Assembly: GCA_019309945.1 (NCBI GenBank)
Contig: JAFDFH010000037.1
Span: 1-25,976 of the forward strand
Length of the DNA: 25,976 nucleotides
Origin: Deltaproteobacteria bacterium
Lineage (GTDB): Bacteria > Desulfobacterota > Desulfobacteria > Desulfobacterales > JAFDFH01
Reading direction: 5' to 3'
Position numbers and translations under genes: made by a program. The notes below the pieces were generated by a model. That model made no database searches. It was not told the origin of the DNA and saw nothing but the letters and a program-made list of their open reading frames with translations. Shown piece by piece: positions 16,488-23,857 of this stretch; positions within the stretch are counted from its first letter, which is position 1, and the number at the start of each line of letters is the position of its first letter.

Positions 16488-16563
16488 TGGTGATCCCAAC
16501 GGGACTCGAACCCGTGTTTTCGGCGTGAGAGGCCGATGTCCTAGGCCACTAGACGATGGGACC
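16488..16563 (-). tRNA. tRNA-Glu (anticodon CTC)
   Basis: On the minus strand a 76-nt cloverleaf starts GGTCCCA and ends TGGGATC-A-CCA, with the CCA encoded; the acceptor has one G-U pair. The anticodon arm TCGGC-CTCTCAC-GCCGA gives CTC (GAG codons), and the T-arm contains GGGTTCGAGTCCC. The 5' part of the gene is tandemly duplicated immediately upstream (16566-16614). A good promoter lies further upstream at 16647-16675. Confidence 0.93.
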
Positions 16564-16565
16564 CT

Positions 16566-16614
16566 TGTTTTCGGCGTGAGAGGCCGATGTCCTAGGCCAC
16601 TAGACGATGGGACC
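16566..16614 (-). pseudogene. Duplicated 5' half of tRNA-Glu
   Basis: A 51-bp direct tandem duplication (unit 16515-16565 repeated from 16566) reproduces, without any change, the first 49 nt of tRNA-Glu: the 5' acceptor strand, D arm, anticodon arm and the start of the variable loop. The T arm and 3' acceptor strand are missing. Two bases separate it from the intact gene. As it lies between the promoter and the intact tRNA it should be transcribed as part of the 5' leader. Confidence 0.88.
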
Positions 16615-16646
16615 CTTGAGGATTTAATCATAATAAATGAGGTATA

Positions 16647-16675
16647 AATATAAAAAAGGGAGGGGTGTTTGTCAA
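16647..16675 (-). promoter_or_regulatory. Sigma-70 type promoter for tRNA-Glu
   Basis: On the minus strand TTGACA (16670-16675) is followed after exactly 17 bp by TATATT (16647-16652). That is a perfect -35 and a 5-of-6 -10 box. Transcription would start near 16640, reading through the duplicated half into tRNA-Glu. Confidence 0.75.
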
Positions 16676-16760
16676 ACAAAATTTTATAATCCGGATATCA
16701 TCTAGCGGGTACCGGAAGCAGAGGTTGAATGCTTTTCAGAGGTCTCACAGCATGCTGCTT

Positions 16761-16970
16761 TCAACTTAGGGAGGGTTGCTTTCCTTTTCGGTATCCAAAG
16801 ATTAAATAAATAATAAATCCGATAAGAGGGACGGCTGCAATGAATATCCAGAGAGCTTTTCTTGCCATTGTGCCAAAATCCTTCTGAGCAGCATCAATAA
16901 TAGCCCAGCAGGTAATCAAAAAAAACAGCATACCCACACTGATAAAAAATGTAACGGTACCCAATGTCAC
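16761..16970 (-). CDS. Small membrane protein with a PLDc_N domain
   Basis: This 69-residue protein has two membrane helices (about 5-27 and 40-60). The sequence WAIIDAAQKDF, then KALWIFIAAVPLIGFIIYLIFG and RKGK, fits the PLDc_N domain found at the N-terminus of cardiolipin synthases and in many stand-alone small proteins. No phospholipase D catalytic domain follows, so it is unlikely to be an enzyme itself. The start is GTG, overlapping the stop of the upstream transglycosylase gene in a GTGA, so the two are probably translationally coupled. Confidence 0.82.
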   Translation of the reverse strand: MTLGTVTFFISVGMLFFLITCWAIIDAAQKDFGTMARKALWIFIAAVPLIGFIIYLIFGYRKGKQPSLS

Positions 16971-17854
16971 CCTTCCAGAAGCTCACTAATCTTTAAAATT
17001 GTATTCACATAATAATCGCTGTGGTTATAACGATAAATGACTTTATAAGCTTTCTTCCCGCTTATTTTCGGACGCCAGCCATTCTGTTTCAAGTAGCTTG
17101 CGATGCTGGCGATTGCGTCCGCATGATTAAAAAGGTTAATCCGTTCGTCCCTGTTTCCGTCCTCCGCATAGTACAGAATGTTGCTGGGCATGAATTGAGG
17201 GATACCAATGGCCCCGGCATAGGAACCGGTTATGTTTACCGGGTCGATCCCCTCGCGGGTCACGTACTCTATAAAAGCCTTTAATTCAGCATATGCCCAT
17301 TTTGATTTTCTTAGGGCCCATTTTTCGAAGTTTGTGCGCTTCTGTTGGTCCGGGTTGGTTATGGATTTCCATAACCTCTCCCGAATTTTTGGATCTGCAA
17401 GGGAAGCCAGGGTCGAAAGTACATTCAATACGGATCTTTTCCCCAACAATTTTCCCAGTCGGGACTCAACCAGGATGATGGCCGTAATGATCTTTGGGTC
17501 CACTCCGTATACCTTTTCCGCATTTGATAGTTCAGCTTGATGGTTTTCCATATATTTTTTGGCTTTTTGGATGGAGGTCCGGTCCGTGAATTGATCATAG
17601 TTCAACCGGGCTTCTTTATGCGCAAAAAATGAAGACACACTATTTGTTTCGAAGTAAACCTGTGGTTTTTCGTAAAGCTTTTGAATCATATCTTTGTCGA
17701 AGCCGTCACTGATAAGCCTCTTTTGCAGATACTCAAAATAATCGTTAGCGCTTTTGGCTGCTTGCGCGGATAGAACAGGTGCAAACAAAATAAAGATCAA
17801 CAAACAACCCCAAAAAAATTTAGCTATGTTAAAAATTGGCAGCATCTGTCCCAT
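16967..17854 (-). CDS. mltB: Lytic murein transglycosylase, MltB family
   Basis: The 295-residue protein has an N-terminal signal sequence (hydrophobic 13-31, ending near AQAA, without a lipobox cysteine in the usual place). The catalytic glutamate is E130 in ILVESRLG. Other MltB-family motifs are GSYAGAIGIPQFMPS and a C-terminal AIASIASYLKQNGW. These enzymes cleave peptidoglycan glycan strands in the periplasm, forming 1,6-anhydroMurNAc ends. The length is a little short of E. coli MltB. The ATG at 17854 has AGAGG eleven bases upstream. The next gene is the overlapping PLDc_N protein. Confidence 0.9.
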   Translation of the reverse strand: MGQMLPIFNIAKFFWGCLLIFILFAPVLSAQAAKSANDYFEYLQKRLISDGFDKDMIQKLYEKPQVYFETNSVSSFFAHKEARLNYDQFTDRTSIQKAKKYMENHQAELSNAEKVYGVDPKIITAIILVESRLGKLLGKRSVLNVLSTLASLADPKIRERLWKSITNPDQQKRTNFEKWALRKSKWAYAELKAFIEYVTREGIDPVNITGSYAGAIGIPQFMPSNILYYAEDGNRDERINLFNHADAIASIASYLKQNGWRPKISGKKAYKVIYRYNHSDYYVNTILKISELLEG

Positions 17855-17917
17855 GATGAAGTATACCTCTTAAATGATGTATTTTTGATTATAAACGAAG
17901 GGATGCAGGCAGAAATT

Positions 17918-18059
17918 GAGACCTTTGCAAAACGCCCCTTTTTGTCCAATTTCTGTGTCAAGCTCAAATTTTAATCCTCAAAATACTAAATGTATTCCTG
18001 TGGTTAAAATTTTCACCTTCCTTGAACTTGAACAAAAATGAGTATTTTTCAAAGGGCTC
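17918..18059. mobile_element. Family B foldback element, copy 4, with a 5-bp target duplication
   Basis: This 142-bp element starts GAGACCTTTGCAAAACG and ends GGGCTC, flanked by AAATT at 17913-17917 and 18060-18064. It is the closest relative of 7008-7159 and lacks that copy's inserted palindrome, so the two together define the intact form. It occupies the gap between the divergent mltB and radA genes. Confidence 0.82.
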
Positions 18060-18088
18060 AAATTCTTAAATGCTTTCTTTTCATTTGC

Positions 18089-18117
18089 TTGATAGCGTCT
18101 AAATGACATGCTATATC
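18089..18117 (+). promoter_or_regulatory. Sigma-70 type promoter for radA
   Basis: TTGATA (18089-18094), a 17-bp spacer and TATATC (18112-18117) match the consensus at 5 and 4 of 6 positions. The predicted start near 18124 leaves a leader of about 30 nt before radA. The promoter lies 25 bp beyond the foldback element, whose insertion left it intact. Confidence 0.6.
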
Positions 18118-18152
18118 GGAATGTCTGAACAATAACAAGGTAATTCGGGATC

Positions 18153-19520
18153 ATGAAAAAAACAATAAAAACAATCTTTTCCTGCCAGACATGTGGATAC
18201 CAGACGCCCAAATGGATGGGAAAATGCCCTGAATGCGGCGAATGGGACACTCTGGTGGAAGAAATCCAAACCCCGGGACGGCTTCAAACAGCAGTTCGCG
18301 ATCTCTCCGGTCCACAGGTAGAACCTGTTGCGATTGATTCTATTGAACTCGAGAATGAAGCTCGTATTTTCACCGGCATTGGAGAATTCGATCGGGTCTT
18401 AGGAGGAGGCGTTGTTCGCGGATCGCTTGTGTTGATTGGTGGCGATCCGGGTATCGGCAAATCTACCCTTATGCTCCAGGCCCTGCACGGCCTTGCAAAA
18501 GGAGGACAAAAAGTACTCTATGTTTCCGGGGAGGAATCGATTCCACAGATACGGCTGAGAAGCAAACGCCTGTCTACCGTATCTTCTAATATGTTGGTTG
18601 TTTCAGAGATAGATATAGAATCGATTCTAGCGATGCTCACATCTGTAAAGCCTGATGTCCTTGTGATCGACTCTATCCAGACCATGTTCAGTCCGGATCT
18701 GACTTCCGCGCCCGGAAGTGTCAGTCAGGTTAGAGAATCGGCCATGCGGCTGATGCTGGCTGCCAAAAAAACAGATATCCCTGTATTTCTGGTCGGCCAC
18801 GTGACCAAAGAGGGGGCCATTGCAGGGCCGAGGCTTTTAGAACATATGGTTGATACCGTTCTCTATTTCGAAGGTGATCGGAACCACGTGTTCAGAATTT
18901 TGCGGGCGGTAAAAAACCGATTCGGATCGACCAATGAAATTGGCGTTTTCGAAATGAAAGCGATGGGATTGGATGAAGTTACCAATCCTTCGGCATTATT
19001 TCTGTCTGAACGCTCCGAAAATTCTCCAGGATCCGTTGTCACGGCCAGTATGGAGGGTACGAGGCCTATCCTTGTCGAACTTCAGGCCCTGGCCAGCAGT
19101 ACAGGCTTCGGGACGCCACGCAGAACAATCCTTGGTCTTGACCCCAACCGGGTCGCGTTGCTGGTCGCCGTAATGGAAAAAAAGCTGGGTATGCATTTAA
19201 TGGGCTACGATATTTTCATGAAGGTTGCCGGAGGTGTCAAAGTGGATGAACCTGCCGTTGACCTGGGAGTCATTTCTGCGGTTGCATCAAGCTTTTTAGA
19301 TCAGTCGGTTGCCGATGGTACCATGGTGTTCGGCGAAGTCGGACTTACCGGTGAAGTGAGGGCCATTGGCCATGTTGAGACAAGGGTAGGGGAAGCAAAA
19401 AAGATGGGTTTTAGTCGATGTCTTATTCCGGGAAGCAACCTAAAACGCATGACCACAATTAAAGATATAGAACTTATTGGGATAAAAACAGTTTCTGAAG
19501 CTATAGAAACATTATTTTAA
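18153..19520 (+). CDS. radA: DNA repair protein RadA (Sms)
   Basis: This 455-residue protein has the three RadA parts: a C4 zinc finger (C11, C14, C25, C28), a RecA-like ATPase with Walker A GGDPGIGKST (96-105) and the RadA-specific KNRFG motif (254-258), and a C-terminal Lon-protease-like domain (about 275-455). It is a branch-migrating helicase-type ATPase that helps process recombination intermediates. Length and all motifs are normal. It is divergent from mltB and is the first plus-strand gene before rlmE, from which it is separated by a 377-bp gap holding a repeat. Confidence 0.95.
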   Translation: MKKTIKTIFSCQTCGYQTPKWMGKCPECGEWDTLVEEIQTPGRLQTAVRDLSGPQVEPVAIDSIELENEARIFTGIGEFDRVLGGGVVRGSLVLIGGDPGIGKSTLMLQALHGLAKGGQKVLYVSGEESIPQIRLRSKRLSTVSSNMLVVSEIDIESILAMLTSVKPDVLVIDSIQTMFSPDLTSAPGSVSQVRESAMRLMLAAKKTDIPVFLVGHVTKEGAIAGPRLLEHMVDTVLYFEGDRNHVFRILRAVKNRFGSTNEIGVFEMKAMGLDEVTNPSALFLSERSENSPGSVVTASMEGTRPILVELQALASSTGFGTPRRTILGLDPNRVALLVAVMEKKLGMHLMGYDIFMKVAGGVKVDEPAVDLGVISAVASSFLDQSVADGTMVFGEVGLTGEVRAIGHVETRVGEAKKMGFSRCLIPGSNLKRMTTIKDIELIGIKTVSEAIETLF

Positions 19521-19562
19521 AAGCGTTTATTCTGTTTATCCTTGCGTTTACTTGAGAATAAA

Positions 19563-19814
19563 GGTCGCCGTTCAAAGGTTCAGGGTTCAAAGGTTCAGGG
19601 TTGCTTTTTTGCTTAAGCCTGATGGAATAAATGAGTTTCAGTGGGTCTCTAAGTCGAATTATTCCGCTATTTTGCCTATGAATCAACCTGCTGTGCCATG
19701 AATTTGTGTTTTCAACCCAAAGTCGCAACCAAAATTCAGGCTTGACGTATCAACGCTTGAGATTTGCATTGAACTTCGAACCTCTGACCCTGAACCTTTG
19801 AACCCAGACCGACC
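19563..19814. repeat. Family C foldback repeat, long copy
   Basis: This fills most of the 377-bp gap between radA and rlmE. The left arm has two tandem copies of GTTCAAAGGTTCAGGG; the right arm carries CTGAACCTTTGAAC inverted, and the outermost bases GGTCG / CGACC also pair. A second nested inverted repeat is AAGCCTGA near 19615 with TCAGGCTT near 19738. The arms resemble those of 2388-2530 but the middle is longer and unrelated. No target duplication was found. Confidence 0.65.
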
Positions 19815-19840
19815 AAATGTCCAATCTTTATATATAGTTG

Positions 19841-19846
19841 TATAAT
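19841..19846 (+). promoter_or_regulatory. Possible -10 box for rlmE-yebC
   Basis: A perfect TATAAT lies 52 bp before the rlmE start, just past the end of the repeat at 19563-19814. No convincing -35 box is seen at 16-18 bp, so this is only suggestive. Confidence 0.35.
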
Positions 19847-19897
19847 TGTAATGGGTTACATCAATATTTTATTAGTTGTTTTCGAGGTCTGAAATAG

Positions 19898-20551
19898 GTG
19901 AACTTGAAGCGTTTTGTATCAAAAACGAACCGGTGGGAAGATCATTACTCACGCCGTGCGAAAAAAGAACATTTTCCCGCCCGATCCGTGTATAAACTCC
20001 AGGAGATACAGCACAGGTATAATTTGATCAAAAAAGGGGATAAAGTTCTCGATCTTGGCTGTTTTCCCGGATCATGGCTTTTGTATACCGCGGATTTGAT
20101 TGGCAATAAAGGCGAGCTCATAGGGATAGATACAAAACCCGTAGCAATAAAATTACCGTCCAATACCAAAATTTATACCGCCGATGCCCTTGCCCTTGAT
20201 GATGATCTGCGGGTATCGATTGGAAAAGATTTCAATGTTCTTCTAAGCGACATGGCCCCGGTAACAACCGGCAATAAACACGTTGATGCAGCACGGTCGC
20301 TCGAACTTTGCCAGGCAGCTTTATTTTATGCTAAAAATCTGCTAATACGTGGTGGATCATTTGTTTGCAAGATTTTTCAGGGAGCGGATTTTAAAAAGTT
20401 TGCAGATTCGGTAGGTACAACATTTAATCGGCACAAAATTTTCAAACCGCAGAGTACCCGCAAGTCAAGTAAAGAGATTTATATTATCGGAATGGGGAAA
20501 AAAGGAGGTAAAAATGTCCGGTCACAGCAAATGGTCGAGCATAAAACATAA
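19898..20551 (+). CDS. rlmE: 23S rRNA 2'-O-methyltransferase RlmE (FtsJ/RrmJ)
   Basis: This 217-residue protein methylates U2552 in the 23S rRNA A-loop (family knowledge). The SAM-binding LDLGCFPGSW is at 51-60, and the catalytic K-D-K-E tetrad is visible as K33 (SVYKL), D118 (LLSDMAP), K158 (FVCKIF) and E193 (SKEIY). The start is GTG, giving the usual N-terminus with ARSVYKLQEI. The last 38 bases overlap the start of yebC, whose ribosome binding site lies inside this gene, so the two are translationally coupled. Confidence 0.95.
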   Translation: MNLKRFVSKTNRWEDHYSRRAKKEHFPARSVYKLQEIQHRYNLIKKGDKVLDLGCFPGSWLLYTADLIGNKGELIGIDTKPVAIKLPSNTKIYTADALALDDDLRVSIGKDFNVLLSDMAPVTTGNKHVDAARSLELCQAALFYAKNLLIRGGSFVCKIFQGADFKKFADSVGTTFNRHKIFKPQSTRKSSKEIYIIGMGKKGGKNVRSQQMVEHKT

Positions 20552-21263
20552 AAAAGGCGCTGTTGATGCCAAACGAGGGAAAATTTTCTCCAAGCTTAAT
20601 AAAGAAATAACGGTTGCAGCGCGTATGGGGGGTGGAGGCGATCCGGCTTCAAATCCGAGGCTGCGAACAGCGATACAGGCGGCAAAAAACGAAAATATGC
20701 CCAAAGACAATATTGAACGGGCCATAAAAAAAGGAACCGGAGAACTCGAAGGCGCCAATTATGAAGAAAATATTTATGAGGGCTACGGTCCTGGCGGCGC
20801 CGCTGTCTTCGTCGAATCTCTTACGGACAATAAAAATAGAGCCGTATCAGAAATTCGACACATTTTCAGCAAGGGTGGCGGAAATCTTGGCGAAAATGGT
20901 TGTGTTGCCTGGATGTTCGACAAAAAAGGTTATATTGCTGTTGAAAAAGGAGCAGTGGAAGAGGATACATTGATGGAAACGGCTATTGATGCCGGCGCCG
21001 AAGACGTACGTGAAGATAATAATAATTTTGAAATCATTACCGCTCCCATGGATTTTGAAAGCGTCAAAATGGCTATGGACAATGCATCCATACCCTGTCT
21101 GATTGCTGAAATCACCATGCTTCCCCAGTCAACCACAACCCTGGAAGGCAAGGAAGCGGAACAGATGGTCAAATTGATGGAAACTCTTGAAGACTGTGAT
21201 GATGTTCAGAAGGTTTATACCAATGCCGACATTCCCGATGAGATTCTGGACCGTATGGTTTGA
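20514..21263 (+). CDS. yebC: YebC/TACO1 family protein
   Basis: This 249-residue protein begins MSGHSKWSSIKHKKGAVDAKRGKIFSK in the standard family form, with the conserved NIYEGYGPGGAA and GGNLGENGCVAWMF segments. It was long annotated as a transcriptional regulator; the mitochondrial relative TACO1 is a translation activator, and recent work links bacterial YebC to relief of ribosome stalling. An AAAGGAGGT site lies just upstream of the ATG. It overlaps rlmE by 38 bp and its stop codon directly abuts that of the convergent nadA. Confidence 0.95.
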   Translation: MSGHSKWSSIKHKKGAVDAKRGKIFSKLNKEITVAARMGGGGDPASNPRLRTAIQAAKNENMPKDNIERAIKKGTGELEGANYEENIYEGYGPGGAAVFVESLTDNKNRAVSEIRHIFSKGGGNLGENGCVAWMFDKKGYIAVEKGAVEEDTLMETAIDAGAEDVREDNNNFEIITAPMDFESVKMAMDNASIPCLIAEITMLPQSTTTLEGKEAEQMVKLMETLEDCDDVQKVYTNADIPDEILDRMV

Positions 21264-22157
21264 TTAAGACAAATCCAACATCCTTTTCACCGCCTTTAAG
21301 GCCGGCCTTCGGGTGTGCTCCTCAACCCTTACCTCTCCTTCCATAAATTCAAGGCTCCTGGCCACATCGTCCAGGGTAATCCTTTTCATGTCGGGACAGA
21401 CCATTTTCTCGGAAGCAGGGTAAAAATCCACATCCGGATTCGTTTTTTTTAAGGAGTAAAGCAGCCCTGTTTCGGTTCCGACAATAAAAGATCGGTTTTT
21501 TGATTTCCCCGGAAATCTAAGCATCCCCGATGTGCTTAAAACGGCATCCGCCAACTCAAGAACTTCCGGCCGGCACTCCGGGTGGGCCATGAAAAGCGCT
21601 TCCGGATGCTCATGTTTTACGTTTTGGACATCAGTTACTGTGAGTCTGTCATGAACCGGACAATAACCATTCCAGATATGTATCCGCCGGCCGGTTTGCA
21701 AAGCGGCATAATGGGAAAGATTCCGATCCGGAACCATCATGATTTCTTTGGCATCCAGGCTGTTGACAACGGCTACCGCGTTTGCCGACGTACAGCAGAT
21801 GGTAGACATCGCCTTGACCGACGCGGGTGAATTTACATAGGTAACAACGGGCATAAGCGAAAGCTGGCCTATTTTCTCCTTGAGCCCATCCGGCGTTATC
21901 ATGTCGGCCATGGGACATCCGGCATCTTGACGCGGGAGTAATACCGTCTTATCCGGAGACAGGATCGAGGCGGTTTCCGCCATGAAATGCACACCGCAGA
22001 ACACGATGACTTCAGCATCCGTCTCTGAAGCTTTGATACTGAGTTCCAGTGAATCGCCGCAAAGATCCGCAAGGTCCTGAATTTCCGGCGGCTGATAGTT
22101 ATGCGCAAGCATAATGGCTTTTCTTTGCTTGAGTAGGTGTTTTATTTTTTTCTTCAT
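21264..22157 (-). CDS. nadA: Quinolinate synthase A
   Basis: This 297-residue enzyme condenses iminoaspartate with dihydroxyacetone phosphate to quinolinate in NAD synthesis. The three [4Fe-4S] ligands are visible as C81 (GCPMADM), C166 (NGYCPVH) and C254 (MVCPDMK), with the LAHNYQ motif at 17-22. The length is that of the compact NadA form. The stop codon abuts that of yebC with no bases between. lolA ends 36 bp upstream on the same strand. No nadB or nadC is in the window. Confidence 0.95.
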   Translation of the reverse strand: MKKKIKHLLKQRKAIMLAHNYQPPEIQDLADLCGDSLELSIKASETDAEVIVFCGVHFMAETASILSPDKTVLLPRQDAGCPMADMITPDGLKEKIGQLSLMPVVTYVNSPASVKAMSTICCTSANAVAVVNSLDAKEIMMVPDRNLSHYAALQTGRRIHIWNGYCPVHDRLTVTDVQNVKHEHPEALFMAHPECRPEVLELADAVLSTSGMLRFPGKSKNRSFIVGTETGLLYSLKKTNPDVDFYPASEKMVCPDMKRITLDDVARSLEFMEGEVRVEEHTRRPALKAVKRMLDLS

Positions 22158-22193
22158 CTATTACCCCATATACGCCGGTATTCCGGCAAGATG

Positions 22194-22886
22194 TTATTCA
22201 AGCTGCATCAGATCCACTCCGGGGGGGATTTTAAAGCTGAACAGGGAATCCTCCAGATCCTGCTTAAACTGAAAATTGCGAAGTGTGATGCGGGTTTCAT
22301 CTCCGTATACGTTGGTCGTAATGACCTGAACAATATCAAAGGTCTTACTTGAAATTGACAAATCGATGCCTGTCAAATCAAGCGTTTTTTTTCTGGGCAA
22401 TAATTTCAGATTATAGTGATCATTACGGCCTTTTTTGCCAGGAAGAATAAAAAAATTTTTCTTGAGAAGCTTGATATCCGAAAGAAAGTTGGCGCCCTTG
22501 CCCTCGCCAAAAAAAGAAGGCGCTTTACCAACCATTACCTGATTGTCCTCGGGTCGATATATCCATAATTTGGTACCGTCTGTAATGATGATTTGCCGAT
22601 CAGGTTTTTCATACTCCCATCGCATCATGCCGGGTCTTTTGATATATATCTTGCCGGAAGCCTTATCCGTTATGTCCATTGCCTTCAGAACAGATTCTTG
22701 AACAAACCGGGCCGAAAAACCAGAACCCGCATACCTCTTCTCGACCCTCTGGACGATCTCGTCGATGGACAGGGGCGACTCCCTGTCCGGTGATGTTAAA
22801 GCAGGGGAAATATTTTTCCCAAACACCATGGGGACATTGAAAAATGCTAAGATGCATAAAAAATAGAGGATTGGCTTAAATTTCAT
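22194..22886 (-). CDS. lolA: Outer-membrane lipoprotein carrier protein LolA
   Basis: This 230-residue protein has a signal peptide (1-23, ending near MVFG) and the LolA fold: FSARFVQES, then the SGKIYIKRPGMMRWEYEKPDRQIIITDGTKLWIY segment typical of the family, and a C-terminal ITLRNFQFKQDLEDSLFSFKIPPGVDL. LolA shuttles lipoproteins across the periplasm to the outer membrane, which indicates a didermic cell. It begins 8 bp after an unrecognised gene (22895-23767) and is followed by nadA. Confidence 0.9.
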   Translation of the reverse strand: MKFKPILYFLCILAFFNVPMVFGKNISPALTSPDRESPLSIDEIVQRVEKRYAGSGFSARFVQESVLKAMDITDKASGKIYIKRPGMMRWEYEKPDRQIIITDGTKLWIYRPEDNQVMVGKAPSFFGEGKGANFLSDIKLLKKNFFILPGKKGRNDHYNLKLLPRKKTLDLTGIDLSISSKTFDIVQVITTNVYGDETRITLRNFQFKQDLEDSLFSFKIPPGVDLMQLE

Positions 22887-22894
22887 TTGTTAAT

Positions 22895-23767
22895 TTATTC
22901 TCTCATGCTGATGTCTGTCCGGTCATGCTCCGGGCCGAAATAATCGGTTTTTCCAAAGATACCAAGGCTGATTTTGTCGATCATCATAATCTTTTGGCGC
23001 GCTTCATCTTTATTGATCGGCGGGGCTCGCAGTCCCTGTTGCATCAATGTTTCGATGTTGTTTTTCATTAGCTGCGTTTCAAACGTTTCCGCTCTTTGTA
23101 AATTTTTGAAATAGAATCTCTTTTTATCCATCAGGAACAGGAATAGGTCCCGGTCTACGCGGACTCCGTCTAAAAAATGTAAAACAAATCCAAGGCCATT
23201 AAAAAAATCGTCATTTTCGTTTTCTATTTTTTCAAAGAAACGGCACATAAAAAAAACGTTGTTCTCGGTGGAGACAAATCTGGAATTTCGCAGTTTGACC
23301 CTGCAGAGGTTTCTAAATTTTTTTCTGACAAATTTGCTTATGGATTCAGTGATCCTTTTATCCGGCCTCCTGGAAATATTTAGACGTGAAATGAATTGGA
23401 CAATTGCCGAAAAAGGGACGGCTAGTTTTAAAACATCCTCAGTGCCCCAAAAATGAATGGTTGTTTCCGGCTTTCGAGTAATAAGATATTCGGCAACCGC
23501 CTTTTCATCCTTTTTCTGGAAGTCCTGGCTTTTCAAAAGATCTTCCAGTTGAATTTGAATGGATTCATCCGGAAAAAAGAGTAGCTCTAAGAGCGGATCC
23601 GTTTCACAGTTGGACTCATCCCGGATGATTATTTCTAGGTCTTCGATGGAAGGGTTTGAAAACGTCGAATTGATATAATGCAACCCTTCTTGGCCTGCAT
23701 CCAAACCTTTCCGAAAGATTTCCTCGATTTGATCGGCAAGCATAATACATTTTTTATCTAATTTCAT
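22895..23767 (-). CDS. Unrecognised 290-residue protein upstream of lolA
   Basis: I do not recognise this family. It has no signal peptide or clear membrane helix. The first 120 residues are acidic (SIEDLEIIIRDESNCETDPLLELLFFPDES); a basic block near 145-165 (SKFVRKKFRNLCRVKLRNSR) follows, and the C-terminus ends acidic and polar. Codon use looks like that of its neighbours and the frame is intact, so it is probably a real gene. It ends 8 bp before lolA, which suggests co-transcription with lolA and nadA, and starts 90 bp after the thioredoxin gene. Confidence 0.75.
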   Translation of the reverse strand: MKLDKKCIMLADQIEEIFRKGLDAGQEGLHYINSTFSNPSIEDLEIIIRDESNCETDPLLELLFFPDESIQIQLEDLLKSQDFQKKDEKAVAEYLITRKPETTIHFWGTEDVLKLAVPFSAIVQFISRLNISRRPDKRITESISKFVRKKFRNLCRVKLRNSRFVSTENNVFFMCRFFEKIENENDDFFNGLGFVLHFLDGVRVDRDLFLFLMDKKRFYFKNLQRAETFETQLMKNNIETLMQQGLRAPPINKDEARQKIMMIDKISLGIFGKTDYFGPEHDRTDISMRE

Positions 23768-23857
23768 TGTTTTTATATAAAACTCAAGTTTTGCACCCCT
23801 TAGCGAAGGTCATGCCGTTTTCTGGAAGGTGATATCTCTGTCAAATGCACAATAGCT

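Noticed and set aside
16420..16647. Plus-strand open frame of 75 codons with an internal repeated peptide
   Set aside because: It is the antisense of tRNA-Glu and its duplicated half; the peptide repeat is just the 51-bp (17-codon) duplication.
17978..18250. Minus-strand open frame of 90 codons at the radA start
   Set aside because: It runs antisense through the foldback element and the radA start, with no protein-like features.
19566..19600. Direct repeats as a possible CRISPR array
   Set aside because: Only two adjacent 16-bp units without spacers, and the same unit occurs inverted; this is a foldback repeat.
19501..19728. Minus-strand open frame of 75 codons after radA
   Set aside because: It reads the family C repeat arms and the end of radA in antisense; the repeated PEPLN peptide is a repeat artefact.
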